A stretch of 64,000 bases of DNA from the NCBI RefSeq assembly GCF_003268395.1, contig NZ_LQXQ01000010.1, positions 1 to 64,000 of the forward strand, read 5' to 3'. Source of the DNA: Acinetobacter sp. CFCC 10889. GTDB taxonomy: Bacteria > Pseudomonadota > Gammaproteobacteria > Pseudomonadales > Moraxellaceae. The first letter of the stretch is position 1. The number at the start of each line of letters is the position of its first letter. Shown piece after piece: positions 17,822 to 28,340 of this stretch. The position numbers and the translations under genes are program-made. Under the pieces are notes generated by a model, which made no database searches, was not told the DNA's origin, and saw nothing but the letters and a program-made list of their open reading frames with translations.

Positions 17822-19299
17822 TATGCATTCTCCTCCGCAATTGCCGCACGTTTGGTATGCCAATCTGTTGCTTGTTGATATTGATGAACAATCGACAACA
17901 ATTGAGATTCTGACCAATAATTTCCGATCAACTGTAAGCCTACAGGTAAGTTGTTTGCATCAAAACCAACAGGGGCGTTGATTGCAGGTAAGCCTGCCAA
18001 GTTCACAGCGATGGTGTAAATGTCACCTAAGTACATTTCTACAGGATCTAAAGACGCACCGATTTTATAAGCTGTGGTTGGTGCAGATGGCGCAGCAATC
18101 ACATCAACATTTTCAAATGCTTTTAAGAAGTCTTGTTGAATCAAACGACGTACTTTTTGTGCTTTGACATAATAAGCATCGTAATAACCTGCAGAGAGTG
18201 CGTATGTACCGATCAAGATACGGCGTTGTACTTCTGCACCAAAACCTTCTGAACGTGAACGGTTATACAGGTCTAAAATATCCGTTGGATTTTCAGCACG
18301 ATAACCATAACGCACACCGTCATAACGCTGTAAGTTTGAAGATGCTTCCGCAGGTGCGATCAGGTAATAAGTTGGCACATAGGCATCGGTCATGTTGAGG
18401 TCGATCTCAACCAAAGTTGCCCCCATCTCTTCTAACTTTTTCAAAGACTCTTCAACACGTGCTTTAACATCTGCATCCAAACCTTGCACATTGAAGTATT
18501 GCTTTGGAATACCAATGCGTAAGCCTTTGACCGCAGTGCTATTTAAATTCGCAAGATAATCATCAGTATCTTTATTGACTGAGGTTGAATCTTTTGAGTC
18601 ATGACCTGCCATGACATTCATCAGATACGCACAGTCTTCTGCTGAACGTGCCATTGGACCACCTTGGTCAAGTGATGATGCATAGGCAATCATCCCAAAA
18701 CGGGATACACGACCATAGGTGGGTTTTAAGCCTGTTAAGCCACAGAATGATGCAGGTTGACGAATCGAACCACCTGTATCTGTACCTGTTGCAAAAGGTG
18801 CAAGATCTGCTGCAACCGCTGCCGCAGAACCGCCTGATGAACCACCCGGTACACAGTCTAAGTTCCAAGGGTTTTTAGTTGCGCCAAAGTACGAGCTTTC
18901 AGAGGTTGAGCCCATGGCAAACTCATCCATGTTGACCTTACCTAAAGTCACCAAACCTGCTGCTTTGGTTTTCGCAACCACAGTGGCATCGTATGGAGAA
19001 ATGAAGTTATCCAACATTTTTGAACCCGCAGTGGTTTTAATGCCTTGGGTACAGAAAATATCTTTATGGGCGAGAGGAACACCGGTCAGTGCAGTTGCTT
19101 GACCTGATTTTAAGGCAGCATCAGCAGCATCGGCTTGGATCAGTGCTTGCTCAGGGGTCACCGTAACGTAAGATTTCACCTGTTGGTCAATTTTTGCGAT
19201 ACGGTCTAAATAATGTTGTGTCAATTCACGAGATGAAAACTGTGTGCTTTTTAAGCCTTCAGCCATTTCACGAATAGATAAGCGATGTAAATCAGTCAT
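17821..19299 (-). CDS. gatA: Asp-tRNA(Asn)/Glu-tRNA(Gln) amidotransferase subunit A
   Basis: GatA is the glutaminase subunit that releases ammonia from glutamine and passes it to GatB. The 492-residue protein has the amidase-signature fold with the Ser-cisSer-Lys triad at the canonical places: Lys79 (PLAHKD), Ser154 ([10 protein letters not shown]) and Ser178 ([12 protein letters not shown]). It lies between gatC (51-bp gap) and gatB (one-base overlap) on the minus strand. The full operon shows that this organism makes Gln-tRNA and/or Asn-tRNA by the indirect route for at least one amino acid. Confidence 0.97.
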   Translation of the reverse strand: MTDLHRLSIREMAEGLKSTQFSSRELTQHYLDRIAKIDQQVKSYVTVTPEQALIQADAADAALKSGQATALTGVPLAHKDIFCTQGIKTTAGSKMLDNFISPYDATVVAKTKAAGLVTLGKVNMDEFAMGSTSESSYFGATKNPWNLDCVPGGSSGGSAAAVAADLAPFATGTDTGGSIRQPASFCGLTGLKPTYGRVSRFGMIAYASSLDQGGPMARSAEDCAYLMNVMAGHDSKDSTSVNKDTDDYLANLNSTAVKGLRIGIPKQYFNVQGLDADVKARVEESLKKLEEMGATLVEIDLNMTDAYVPTYYLIAPAEASSNLQRYDGVRYGYRAENPTDILDLYNRSRSEGFGAEVQRRILIGTYALSAGYYDAYYVKAQKVRRLIQQDFLKAFENVDVIAAPSAPTTAYKIGASLDPVEMYLGDIYTIAVNLAGLPAINAPVGFDANNLPVGLQLIGNYWSESQLLSIVHQYQQATDWHTKRAAIAEENA

Positions 19300-19350
19300 G
19301 GGAACAATTCTTTACGATTAATTTGGAAAATAGATTTAACTGAATAAAAT

Positions 19351-19665
19351 TTATTCGATCACACGTGGGACGAGGTACAAACCGTCCTGAACAGCAGGCG
19401 CGATGGCTTGATATTCTTCACGATGATTGTTTTCAGTTACGATGTCTTCACGCAAAGGCTGTGGGTTGTCAAATGGGCTCTTAAGTGGCTCAACACCCTC
19501 AGTATCAATGCCTTTCAGCGTTTCCATCATCCCAAGAATTTTATTTAAACTCTGTGCATATTCAGCAGATTGCGCGTCATCAAGCGACAATCGGGCAAGT
19601 TTTGCAATTTGCGTTACAGTTTGCGCATTTAAGTCCGCAGAATGCTGAGCATCTGAAGTTGACAT
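19351..19665 (-). CDS. gatC: Asp-tRNA(Asn)/Glu-tRNA(Gln) amidotransferase subunit C
   Basis: GatC is the small subunit that wraps around GatA and GatB and stabilises the complex. The 104-residue protein shows the expected pattern: an N-terminal helix IAKLARLSLDDAQ, a central LNKILGMMETLKGIDTEGVEPL and the C-terminal LREDIV...APAVQDGLYLVPRVIE. It is first in the gatCAB operon and divergent from mreB, so the 134-bp gap holds both promoters. Confidence 0.95.
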   Translation of the reverse strand: MSTSDAQHSADLNAQTVTQIAKLARLSLDDAQSAEYAQSLNKILGMMETLKGIDTEGVEPLKSPFDNPQPLREDIVTENNHREEYQAIAPAVQDGLYLVPRVIE

Positions 19666-19790
19666 GATGTCTCACCTAATCAGTTTTAAAAAAAGTTAAA
19701 ATATCGTGCGTTATAATAAGCGATTGACTTGTCCAAAGCATCACATTTAGTTAAAGTTGCCATCTTGCGTCCATACTAAAGTTTAACTGA

Positions 19791-20840
<1,050 letters not shown>

Positions 20841-20871
20841 TCTTCTGTAGACTAAGTTTAAGGACGAGGCG

Positions 20872-21729
20872 GTGCAACCGAATCTCTTTTCAAGACAACC
20901 GCCATCTTTTCGTTCATTCATCATTGCGGTGATTACATGTTTGGTTGTGCTGTTTTTTAACTGGCGTATGCCACATGTGATTCAACCTGCAAGAGATGTC
21001 TTGTATGCGGCATATAACCCCATTTATGCACTTGCAAGCTATCCTGTATTATCGAAAGAATGGCTCAATCAGCAAACCAAGTCTGAAGCACAATTGCGTC
21101 GGGAAAATACTGCGATGCAAGCAGAATTGCTTCAGGCACAAGTGCGTCTACAAAAATTGTCTGAGCTTTCTGCAGAAAATACCCGTTTGCGTGGTTTGTT
21201 AGATACGCCATTGATTATTGATGGGCGCATGGAAATTGCAGAAGTGATTGGCACTGATGCTGATCCGTTACGTCATATTATCATTATTAACCGAGGTTCA
21301 TCGAGCCAACTTCGTGTTGGACAAACAGTACTAGATGATAAAGGCATCATGGGGCAGATAATTGATGTCTATCCACACAGTAGCCGTATCATGTTGTTAT
21401 CTGACAAAGAACACTCGCTGTCTGTACGTTTAGAGCGCTCAGGTATGCGTGCGATTGTGACGGGTACAGGTGATTTGGGGCGTTTGAAAATGGAATATGT
21501 CCCAACTAGTGCCAATATCAAAGTGGGTGATAAGGTATATAGTTCGGGTCTAGGACAGCATTTCCCTGCGGGTTATTTGGTGGGTACAGTATCGAAAGTG
21601 ATGCGTCATAATTCAGGTGAGTTTGCCAGTATTGATGTTGCACCTGCTGCACAATTGGCGGGTGGTCACCATGTCGTGGTATTATTCTCAGACTCTTTAG
21701 CGATGGAGCAGCCTCATGTTGATCGCTAA
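20872..21729 (+). CDS. mreC: Rod-shape determining protein MreC
   Basis: MreC is a bitopic periplasmic protein that activates the RodA-PBP2 elongasome. The 285-residue protein has a single N-terminal membrane helix (IIAVITCLVVLFFNW), a coiled coil (about 70-110) and the beta-rich MreC domain (VIGTDADPLRHIIIINRGS, IMLLSDKEHSLSVRLERSGMRAIV). It starts with GTG 20872 behind an AAGGACGAGG site and overlaps mreD by 14 bases. Confidence 0.95.
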   Translation: MQPNLFSRQPPSFRSFIIAVITCLVVLFFNWRMPHVIQPARDVLYAAYNPIYALASYPVLSKEWLNQQTKSEAQLRRENTAMQAELLQAQVRLQKLSELSAENTRLRGLLDTPLIIDGRMEIAEVIGTDADPLRHIIIINRGSSSQLRVGQTVLDDKGIMGQIIDVYPHSSRIMLLSDKEHSLSVRLERSGMRAIVTGTGDLGRLKMEYVPTSANIKVGDKVYSSGLGQHFPAGYLVGTVSKVMRHNSGEFASIDVAPAAQLAGGHHVVVLFSDSLAMEQPHVDR

Positions 21730-22213
21730 AAAATTACCTTCAGAACGTCAACGTCAAGATCCGTTCATTGTCATTGTTTTATCAGTGGTCATTGCTTCGA
21801 TTTTAGTGGTATATCCATTATCTTATGGCATTGCAAGTTGGCGACCATTGTTTATGTTGCTGATTACCTTGTTTTGGGTATTGTGTCAGCCAACATGGTG
21901 TGGTGTCTGGTTTGCATTCGCTATGGGTTTATTTACCGATTTATTGCTTGATGCACCATTAGGTATGAATGCCCTTAGTTATGTTGTACTGGCATTTATG
22001 ACGCGCTATTTTATTCGTGAGAGACGTGTACTGACCTTTAATAATTTATGGGTGATTATTACACTAGCAGTGATTGCTCATTTGGTCTTTACTTTGTTAG
22101 CGCAAACCATGTTTGGTATAAACTTTTCTTTAACTCGACATTGGCAACCTTTAGTTTCAAGTATTTTGAGCTGGCCAATTTTGTATTATGTGTTGAAAAG
22201 ATGGCGAATTTAA
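21716..22213 (+). CDS. mreD: Rod-shape determining membrane protein MreD
   Basis: MreD is a small inner-membrane partner of MreC. The 165-residue protein has about five hydrophobic segments and the conserved FAMGLFTDLLLDAPLGMNALSYV block found in proteobacterial MreD. Its start lies within the mreC 3' end and its last codons overlap the maf start, so the three genes are tightly coupled. Confidence 0.93.
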   Translation: MLIAKKLPSERQRQDPFIVIVLSVVIASILVVYPLSYGIASWRPLFMLLITLFWVLCQPTWCGVWFAFAMGLFTDLLLDAPLGMNALSYVVLAFMTRYFIRERRVLTFNNLWVIITLAVIAHLVFTLLAQTMFGINFSLTRHWQPLVSSILSWPILYYVLKRWRI

Positions 22214-22767
22214 TATTGGCATCTAGTTCACCTAGACGCAGAGAATTATTACAACAGCTGGGTTTAACATTTGAAATTTTAAGCCCAGACATTGATGAAA
22301 CTGTTCTGGTCAATGAAAGCATAACAGATTATGTATGTCGCTTGGCTGAAACCAAGGCGCAAACCGTCCTGATTCGTCGACCACATGCCACGGTGCTTGC
22401 AGCAGATACAAGTTTGGTGTTCAATGATCAAATTATTGGAAAACCTGAATCGAAACAACATGCTTTTGAAATTTGGTCATTATTGTCTGAGCAAGTACAT
22501 GAGGTTTTAACAGGTATATGTGTTGCAACAGCAGTAAGTTGCCAAACTAAAGTAGTAAGAACTCGTGTTGAGTTTCAAAAATTAAGCCTAGATGATATGG
22601 AACGTTATTGGGCAACAGGGGAACCTCTAGGTAAAGCCGGTGCTTATGCCATTCAAGGGATTGCTGCACAATATGTCACTCGAATTGAGGGCAGTTATAG
22701 TAATGTTGTGGGGCTACCTTTACATGAGACGGTACAGTTATTAAAAGCGGTTAAGGCATTAAATTAA
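22201..22767 (+). CDS. maf: Maf-family nucleoside triphosphate pyrophosphatase
   Basis: Maf proteins hydrolyse non-canonical or excess nucleoside triphosphates (dTTP/UTP or 7-methyl-GTP in characterised members) to monophosphates. The 188-residue protein opens with the family signature LILASSSPRRRELL and shows the conserved VLAADTSLVF and GKAGAYAIQGIAAQYVTRIEGSYSNVVGLPL. The last pattern fits the YhdE-like dTTP/UTP group. ATG 22201 is used: the longer reading from 22048 lies entirely within mreD. It overlaps mreD by 13 bases, as in many proteobacterial mre clusters. Confidence 0.93.
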   Translation: MANLILASSSPRRRELLQQLGLTFEILSPDIDETVLVNESITDYVCRLAETKAQTVLIRRPHATVLAADTSLVFNDQIIGKPESKQHAFEIWSLLSEQVHEVLTGICVATAVSCQTKVVRTRVEFQKLSLDDMERYWATGEPLGKAGAYAIQGIAAQYVTRIEGSYSNVVGLPLHETVQLLKAVKALN

Positions 22768-22806
22768 CCACTCCAAAAGAATTTTTATAATGTTTTGAGT
22801 TTTATT

Positions 22807-24261
22807 ATGTCTGACGAGTTATTGATTAACGTCACACCTATGGAATGTCGGGTGGCGCTAATCCAAAATGGCACGGTCAATGAGTTATTTGTTGAGCGTA
22901 CAGTAAAGCGTGGTCTTGTAGGCAATATTTACAAAGGGAAAGTGGTGCGTGTTTTGCCCGGAATGCAAGCCGCGTTTGTGGATATAGGACTTTCTCGTAC
23001 AGCATTTTTACATATTAATGATATGGTGTGGCAAAAAAATCAGCCAACACCTAATGTTTTTGAACTGTTACAACCTGGGCAAATTCTGACTGTACAAGTC
23101 ATGAAAGATATGTTGGGTACTAAAGGTGCGCGCCTCAGCACTGATCTTTCCATTCCTTCTCGTTATTTGGTGCTGATGCCGTATGGAAGTCATATTGGAG
23201 TATCGCAACGAATTGAATCAGAAGAAGAAAGAGATCGTTTGCGCTCTATTATTGAACGTATTCAAGGTGAGCATAAATTACCAGGTTCGGTGATTGTACG
23301 TACAGCAGCAGATGGGATTGATGAAGCATCAATTGCACAAGACATGTGCTATTTGGTGAAACTTTGGGAATACATTCAACGTAAACAAAAAGCCATTGCT
23401 GTACCGTCTTTGATCTTTGAAGAATTGCCATTACCACAACGTGTAATCCGTGATTTGGCAAATGAAAATACTGCGAAAATTTATGTGGATTCACGTGAAA
23501 TTCACAGCAAATTACAAGATTTTGTCAAAGAATTTGTTCCCAATATGGAACAGCACTTGCTGCATTATCCAGGTGAGCGTCCATTATTTGATTTATATAA
23601 TGTTGAAGAAGACATCCAAAAGGCACTACAAACCCGTGTAGCACTCAAGTCTGGCGGTTATCTGATGATTGATCAGACAGAAGCCATGACAACCATTGAT
23701 GTCAATACAGGTTCTTATGTTGGTGGGCGTACACTAGAAGATACTGTGTTCAAAACCAATATGGAGGCTACGCAAGTCATTGCACGGCAATTACGCTTAC
23801 GTAACTTAGGTGGCATCATCATTATCGATTTTATTGATATGCAAGAGGCGGAGCATCGTGAAGCCGTTATGCAACATTTTGATAAAATGTTAGAGCGTGA
23901 TCATGCTAAAACCAAGATTACCCAAGTGTCTGAGCTTGGTTTGGTAGAAATGACGCGTAAACGTACCCGTGAGTCTTTAGAGCATTTACTGTGTGAATCT
24001 TGCCCAACTTGTCAAGGTCGCGGTTATGTTAAAACAGCTGAGACAGTGTGTTACGAAATTTTTCGAGAAATTCTAAGATATGCACGTGCTTTTGAGTCGC
24101 AAAGTGGCTTTACTGTGGTGGCACATCCATCCGTGATTGATCGCTTATTAACAGCAGAAGCCCCTGCTGTGGCGGATTTAGAGCATTTCATTCATCGTGT
24201 GATTAAGTTTCAAGTTGAAAATTTATACACGCAAGAGCAATATGATATCATTTTGAGCTAA
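22807..24261 (+). CDS. rng: Ribonuclease G
   Basis: RNase G is the endoribonuclease that matures the 16S rRNA 5' end and contributes to mRNA decay. The 484-residue protein has an S1 RNA-binding domain near the N-terminus (GNIYKGKVVRVLPGMQAAFVDIGL), the DNase I-like catalytic domain with the metal-binding TIDVNTGSYVG and IIIDFIDM, and the zinc-link Cys pair (CESCPTCQGRG). It lacks the long C-terminal scaffold of RNase E. The start is ATG 22807; a TTG at 22795 is also in frame. It is the last gene of the mre cluster. Confidence 0.96.
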   Translation: MSDELLINVTPMECRVALIQNGTVNELFVERTVKRGLVGNIYKGKVVRVLPGMQAAFVDIGLSRTAFLHINDMVWQKNQPTPNVFELLQPGQILTVQVMKDMLGTKGARLSTDLSIPSRYLVLMPYGSHIGVSQRIESEEERDRLRSIIERIQGEHKLPGSVIVRTAADGIDEASIAQDMCYLVKLWEYIQRKQKAIAVPSLIFEELPLPQRVIRDLANENTAKIYVDSREIHSKLQDFVKEFVPNMEQHLLHYPGERPLFDLYNVEEDIQKALQTRVALKSGGYLMIDQTEAMTTIDVNTGSYVGGRTLEDTVFKTNMEATQVIARQLRLRNLGGIIIIDFIDMQEAEHREAVMQHFDKMLERDHAKTKITQVSELGLVEMTRKRTRESLEHLLCESCPTCQGRGYVKTAETVCYEIFREILRYARAFESQSGFTVVAHPSVIDRLLTAEAPAVADLEHFIHRVIKFQVENLYTQEQYDIILS

Positions 24262-24389
24262 ATTTGTAACAGGATGTCGTTAAACACTTGTTACAACTGG
24301 CAATTTACTTTCTAGCAGATTAATTTCACAATACTCAACATAGCAAGTAGCCACAGACTCTTGTTTGAGTCTTAGCAAGTGAGGTTAAA

Positions 24390-24563
24390 ATGACTGTAAG
24401 TGAAAAAATTATCACACGTAATCTTCAACATGTGTTGGACAGCCAACCAAAGAATACCTGTGTGATGTTGGATGAAAATGGCAAAGAAGTGAACATTACC
24501 AAAGATATGGTGGTGACAATGTGTCATCAATTGCTCAAACAATGTCGTAATATTAAAAATTAA
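24390..24563 (+). CDS. Small conserved protein, 57 residues
   Basis: This short gene has a strong GTGAGGT ribosome binding site 7 bases before its ATG and an immediate hairpin after its stop, so it is very likely real. The protein is acidic-basic mixed and soluble, with the central motif VMLDENGKEVNITKDMV followed by a C-terminal helix. The 'DENG-EV-IT-DM' pattern resembles the small PA1571-type proteins of gammaproteobacteria, but I hold that name loosely. The function is unknown. It is encoded alone between rng and atfA. Confidence 0.78.
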   Translation: MTVSEKIITRNLQHVLDSQPKNTCVMLDENGKEVNITKDMVVTMCHQLLKQCRNIKN

Positions 24564-24590
24564 GGGGCAATTTAATCGCCCCTTAATTTA
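24560..24590 (+). terminator. Hairpin terminator after the 57-residue gene
   Basis: A perfect 9-bp stem (TTAAGGGGC / GCCCCTTAA) overlaps the stop codon and closes a 9-base loop. The following T-run is short. It lies between convergent genes. Confidence 0.7.
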
Positions 24591-24626
24591 TTCTTCACAA
24601 GAAAAATAATTTTAAAATTGTAAATC

Positions 24627-26018
24627 TTAAGCAGACTCGGACTTGGCAATATCTTCCACATGTACTTTTTCTGCAATCAATTTTTCAAAACGCTGAATTT
24701 CAACTTCTAAATGAGTTAAAAGATTTTGCATTTTTGGCAGAGTGCGGCGGCAACCTGTTAAACCCACTTCCAATTTATCTAAATAACTGGTCATAGTAAT
24801 ATTGAGGGCTTGCCCATCTAATACAATCGAAGCAGGGTAGAGTGCATCGAGTTTGGCACCATTCCAATATAATGGTTCCCGTGGACCAGGTACATTGGAA
24901 ATAATCACGTTAAATGCTTGGCGTTTTGGTAACATTCCTGAAGCAATATTTAAACCTGCAGGACCATATACAAAGGCGCTATAGTTTAAAATTTGATTGG
25001 CATTCATACGTTTAAAACGATTTTTCGCATTTTGCACACTACGCTTAATGATCTCTAAACGTTCCAAAGGCTCATCTTTATGTGTACCTAAATTTGCCAA
25101 AATCATGGTAATACGGTTGCTGACATCCGAATCATCATCACGTAATGAAGCTGGTACCATTGCAATCAAGGGTTTTCTAGGTAAAGAATTTTGACTGGTT
25201 AAATATTCACGTAATGCACCTGAACATACAGCTAAAACAACATCATTAATGGTGACATTTAAAGCTTTGGAGATGATGCGGAAACGATCTAATTCAAAGG
25301 ATTGTGCTGCAAAACGACGAGATGAGCTGACTCGTTGATTAAAAATGCTGCTTGGTGCTTGGAAGCTTGAGACATAATCAGGGTTTTTACCAATTTCTTT
25401 AAAAATCGTTTGGAACAGCTCTTGAGTGACTTTCGGTGTCACTTCGATTTGCCCTTTGATGGTTGCCAAAATATTTTTGATTTTACTTGCTTTAGGTTCT
25501 TTCAAACGTTTAGCACGTTTTCCTTCCACACACCAAGGCGGAATAATGGTTTTAGAATTTTCATCTTTAGAGAATGATTTTTCTAATAAACGCATACCAG
25601 CTACACCATCGATCATGGCATGATGGATCTTGAAATACATCGCAAAACGATTGCCTTCAATCCCTTCGATGATATGACAAGTCCATAGTGGCTTTGCTCG
25701 ATCAATTAAAGCACTATGTTCTTGTGAAATGTAAACCAATAATTCACGTATTCTACCTGGATGAGGGAGTGCGATATGACGAAAATGGTGGTCAATATCA
25801 AACTCTTCATCCTCATCCCAAAACAGACCGTTTAAGCGATTGTTAAAAGGAGGGACAGGAATTGATTTTGAGTTACGTATGTCCGCAACGAGGTCTTGGA
25901 TAAAAGTAGATGGTGCATCATCAGGGATTTGAAATAAAAATAATCCTCCAACATGCATCGGTTGTTGGCGCTTTTCTAGATTTAGAAAAATAAAATCAAG
26001 AGGGTGTAATGGTCGCAT
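24627..26018 (-). CDS. atfA: Wax ester synthase / acyl-CoA:diacylglycerol acyltransferase
   Basis: This bifunctional enzyme makes storage wax esters and triacylglycerols from acyl-CoA and long-chain alcohols or diacylglycerol. The 463-residue protein is very close to Acinetobacter AtfA, starting MRPLHPLDFIFL. The catalytic HHAMIDG motif is at 132-138, and the conserved ISNVPGPREPLYWNGAKL and PASIVLDGQALNITMTSYLDKLEVGL blocks follow. ATG 26018 matches the known N-terminus; an upstream in-frame GTG adds six residues. Wax storage is characteristic of environmental Acinetobacter. Confidence 0.97.
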   Translation of the reverse strand: MRPLHPLDFIFLNLEKRQQPMHVGGLFLFQIPDDAPSTFIQDLVADIRNSKSIPVPPFNNRLNGLFWDEDEEFDIDHHFRHIALPHPGRIRELLVYISQEHSALIDRAKPLWTCHIIEGIEGNRFAMYFKIHHAMIDGVAGMRLLEKSFSKDENSKTIIPPWCVEGKRAKRLKEPKASKIKNILATIKGQIEVTPKVTQELFQTIFKEIGKNPDYVSSFQAPSSIFNQRVSSSRRFAAQSFELDRFRIISKALNVTINDVVLAVCSGALREYLTSQNSLPRKPLIAMVPASLRDDDSDVSNRITMILANLGTHKDEPLERLEIIKRSVQNAKNRFKRMNANQILNYSAFVYGPAGLNIASGMLPKRQAFNVIISNVPGPREPLYWNGAKLDALYPASIVLDGQALNITMTSYLDKLEVGLTGCRRTLPKMQNLLTHLEVEIQRFEKLIAEKVHVEDIAKSESA

Positions 26019-26155
26019 GATAATGATTTGCCTCACTGCAAAAACAACAACGACTCAGATGATTTGAGCGCTGATTTTTTAGAATTATGCATCTGATTTT
26101 AGTATAAAGTGAAATAAAACAGAATGGCGAAAAATATAGTGAATGGTCGGTTTAC

Positions 26156-26187
26156 AAAAAAGCCACTGAATATCAGTGGCTTTTTTT
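26156..26187 (-). terminator. Terminator of cysH
   Basis: GCCACTGA / TCAGTGGC with a 3-base loop, flanked by A- and T-runs, lies directly after the cysH stop on the minus strand. An almost identical hairpin is used after lysS (43973-43998). Confidence 0.92.
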
Positions 26188-26190
26188 GAA

Positions 26191-26925
26191 TTATTTTTTA
26201 AGGTTGCCTGCGTGTAAACCACATTCTTTATGTGTAGCTTCTTCCCACCACCAACGACCTTCACGTTCATGTTGATTTGGTAGTACAGGACGAGTACAAG
26301 GTTCGCAGCCGATTGAAATAAAACCTTTTTCATGTAAAGGGTTGAATGGAACTTCCATCATGCGGATGTAACTCCAGACTTCAGCGCTTGACCAATTTGC
26401 CAATGGATTATACTTAATCAATTGTTTGCCTTCACCAGAAAAACCAACATCAGCTTGAATTACAGGAATTTCTGTACGAGTACCAGGACTTTGATCTTTA
26501 CGTTGACCCGTAATCCAACCATCTAAAGTAGCGAGTTTTTTGCGTAGAGGTTGAACTTTACGAATGCCACAACATTCTTTATGGTCATCTTGATAAAAAC
26601 TGAATAAGCCTTTTTCATTCACCAACTTTTGTACGGCATCAGATTCTGGAAAACAGATTTCAATCTGAATGCCATAATGTTTACGTACAGTTTCAAGGAA
26701 TTGATATGTTTCAGCATGCAAACGCCCCGTATCCAAACTGAATACTCGAAAGGGCTTACCGAGATTGTGTGCCATATCGATCAGCACCACATCTTCTGCA
26801 CCAGAAAATGAAATCGCAATTTCACCTTGTTGAGAAAGTGCTAGCTCTAAAATTTCAGAAGGGGATTTATCAGCATATTCTGCTGCAAGTGCATCTACTT
26901 GATCAATTGTCGGAATAACAGTCAT
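26191..26925 (-). CDS. cysH: Adenylylsulfate (APS) reductase, CysH family
   Basis: The enzyme reduces activated sulfate to sulfite with thioredoxin. The 244-residue protein has the PP-loop ([13 protein letters not shown]), the substrate-binding [15 protein letters not shown] and the catalytic C-terminal ECGLH (Cys235). It also has two cysteine pairs, Cys118-Cys119 and Cys207-x2-Cys210, which ligate a [4Fe-4S] cluster. In this family the cluster marks enzymes that use APS; PAPS reductases of the E. coli type lack it. So an APS kinase would not be required for assimilation. cysD and cysN are 20 kb away. Confidence 0.95.
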   Translation of the reverse strand: MTVIPTIDQVDALAAEYADKSPSEILELALSQQGEIAISFSGAEDVVLIDMAHNLGKPFRVFSLDTGRLHAETYQFLETVRKHYGIQIEICFPESDAVQKLVNEKGLFSFYQDDHKECCGIRKVQPLRKKLATLDGWITGQRKDQSPGTRTEIPVIQADVGFSGEGKQLIKYNPLANWSSAEVWSYIRMMEVPFNPLHEKGFISIGCEPCTRPVLPNQHEREGRWWWEEATHKECGLHAGNLKK

Positions 26926-27278
26926 TTGTTGCCTCTGGCTATAGCTTGAAGCTAGGTTTACTTAAAAGTCGTTAACACTTAAAAAGTATTTAAAAAAATT
27001 AATTCTCAAAAGATCTGTAAATTTAAGCATTTTGGCGAAAAATAAGCCAATACGACTTTGTATGTATAAATGCTTTTGAATGTCATACTATTTTAAAGTA
27101 AATAAAATATGCTTCTTAGCAGATTTATGAAAATACTTATGAATTAAAAAGATTTAAACAGGGTCGAAATTCACATTGATAAGTTTTCATTTGCTGAAGT
27201 ATCAAAATCTTTCAGCATTTTTTTTAAACTTTAATGCTATGATACGCCAAAATTTACAACTAACATTTGGGAGAACCC
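26926..27278. other. Divergent intergenic region between cysH and thrH
   Basis: This is 353 bp of AT-rich DNA holding the divergent promoters. A TATGAT -10-like box at 27238-27243 lies 36 bp before the thrH start, but no good -35 box is seen 17 bases before it. There are no RNA genes or strong palindromes. Confidence 0.4.
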
Positions 27279-27896
27279 ATGGAAATCGTATGTCTTGATC
27301 TTGAGGGTGTTTTGGTTCCAGAAATCTGGATCAATTTTGCTAAAAAAACAGGGATCAAAGAATTAGAAGCAACAACTCGTGATATTCCAGACTACGATGT
27401 GTTGATGACTCAGCGTTTAAATATCTTAAAACAACATGGTTTAGGTTTAAATGATATTCAAGCTGTGATTGCAGACATGGGACCTTTTGAAGGTGCAAAA
27501 GAATTTGTGGAATGGGTGCGTACACATTTCCAATTAATCATTCTTTCTGACACTTTCTATGAATTTGCTCATCCTTTGATGCAACAACTGGGTTGGCCAA
27601 CAATTTTCTGTCACAAGTTAGAAACTGATGAAAATGGCATGATTACTGCGTATAAATTGCGTCAGCCTGATCAAAAGCGTGAAGCTGTGAAAGCACTTCA
27701 TGGTTTGAATTATCGCGTGATTGCAGCAGGTGATTCGTATAACGATACCACGATGTTGGGTGAAGCTGACAAAGGTTTCTTGTTTGATGCGCCTGAAAAT
27801 GTGATTCGTGAATTCCCTCAATTCCCACCGATTCATGGTTATGCAGCGTTGAAAGAGGCGATTCGTAATGCTTCTGTACGTGACATTCCAGCTTAA
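27279..27896 (+). CDS. thrH: Phosphoserine phosphatase / homoserine phosphotransferase
   Basis: ThrH is a HAD-family enzyme that dephosphorylates phosphoserine and can transfer phosphate to homoserine, linking serine and threonine synthesis. The 205-residue protein begins MEIVCLDLEGVLVPEIW. It has the HAD nucleophile Asp7 followed by Leu-Glu rather than the usual DxD, which is typical of ThrH, and the later motifs IILSDTFYEF and AAGDSYNDTTML. ATG 27279 follows a GGGAGA site; the in-frame TTG at 27267 overlaps that site and is not the start. Confidence 0.94.
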   Translation: MEIVCLDLEGVLVPEIWINFAKKTGIKELEATTRDIPDYDVLMTQRLNILKQHGLGLNDIQAVIADMGPFEGAKEFVEWVRTHFQLIILSDTFYEFAHPLMQQLGWPTIFCHKLETDENGMITAYKLRQPDQKREAVKALHGLNYRVIAAGDSYNDTTMLGEADKGFLFDAPENVIREFPQFPPIHGYAALKEAIRNASVRDIPA

Positions 27897-27912
27897 GCTT
27901 GGATGGTGAGAA

Positions 27913-27936
27913 AAGGCGCTGAGGCGTCTTTTTTTG
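27913..27936 (+). terminator. Terminator of thrH
   Basis: AAGGCGC pairs with GCGTCTT (one G-T pair) around a TGAG loop, followed by a T-run, 17 bp after the thrH stop. Confidence 0.8.
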
Positions 27937-28059
27937 TGTTGTTGATTTTTTTTGATGTTAAAGTATTTAAAGAATATTGTTTAGTATTTCCATAATAGTA
28001 AATTAATTATTGATGTTACGTATTTGAAAAATGAATACTTTATTTTTCAAATTTTATTA

Positions 28060-28285
28060 ATGCTTCTCGGCGGAGTCTTGCATCTAAAGTTTTGATTTAG
28101 GGATTAGCCTTCGGCTCGAGGTACTTTTGTTTCGGCAAAAGTACCCAAACCATTGTCATCCGCAAAACTCGTCCACTTCCGTCAAACTATTGCATGCATC
28201 GCAGAAACATATGTGATTAGGAGTAGTCCTGCCTCAAACACGTTGCGGATGACGTTAACGCGTATCCAGTTTTAACGAGAAACAA
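28060..28285. repeat. Structured intergenic element, probable dispersed repeat
   Basis: The 444-bp gap between thrH and tesA holds a block visibly richer in GC than its surroundings. It contains a perfect 10-bp hairpin (GGTACTTTTG 28120-28129 / CAAAAGTACC 28136-28145) with a TTTCGG loop, just preceded by an AGCC-TTC-GGCT mini-hairpin. An 11-bp perfect inverted repeat (GTCATCCGCAA 28155-28165 / TTGCGGATGAC 28243-28253) encloses 77 bp. No protein frame fits. The pattern looks like a multi-copy intergenic repeat of the genus or a structured RNA. I cannot test copy number here. Confidence 0.55.
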
Positions 28286-28340
28286 ATTTTTATGTTACTG
28301 CGTTACATCAGTTAATAAGAAAATTAGAGAATGAGTTTGC

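Noticed and set aside
17822..17917. Longer GatB reading starting at 17917
   Set aside because: It would overlap gatA by 97 bases. The conserved GatB start and the TAATG coupling point to ATG 17821.
22048..22200. Longer Maf reading starting inside mreD
   Set aside because: The extra 51 residues are an out-of-frame translation of mreD. The Maf signature starts right after ATG 22201.
26085..26333. An 82-codon minus-strand open frame spanning the cysH terminator
   Set aside because: It overlaps cysH in another frame and reads through a strong terminator hairpin.
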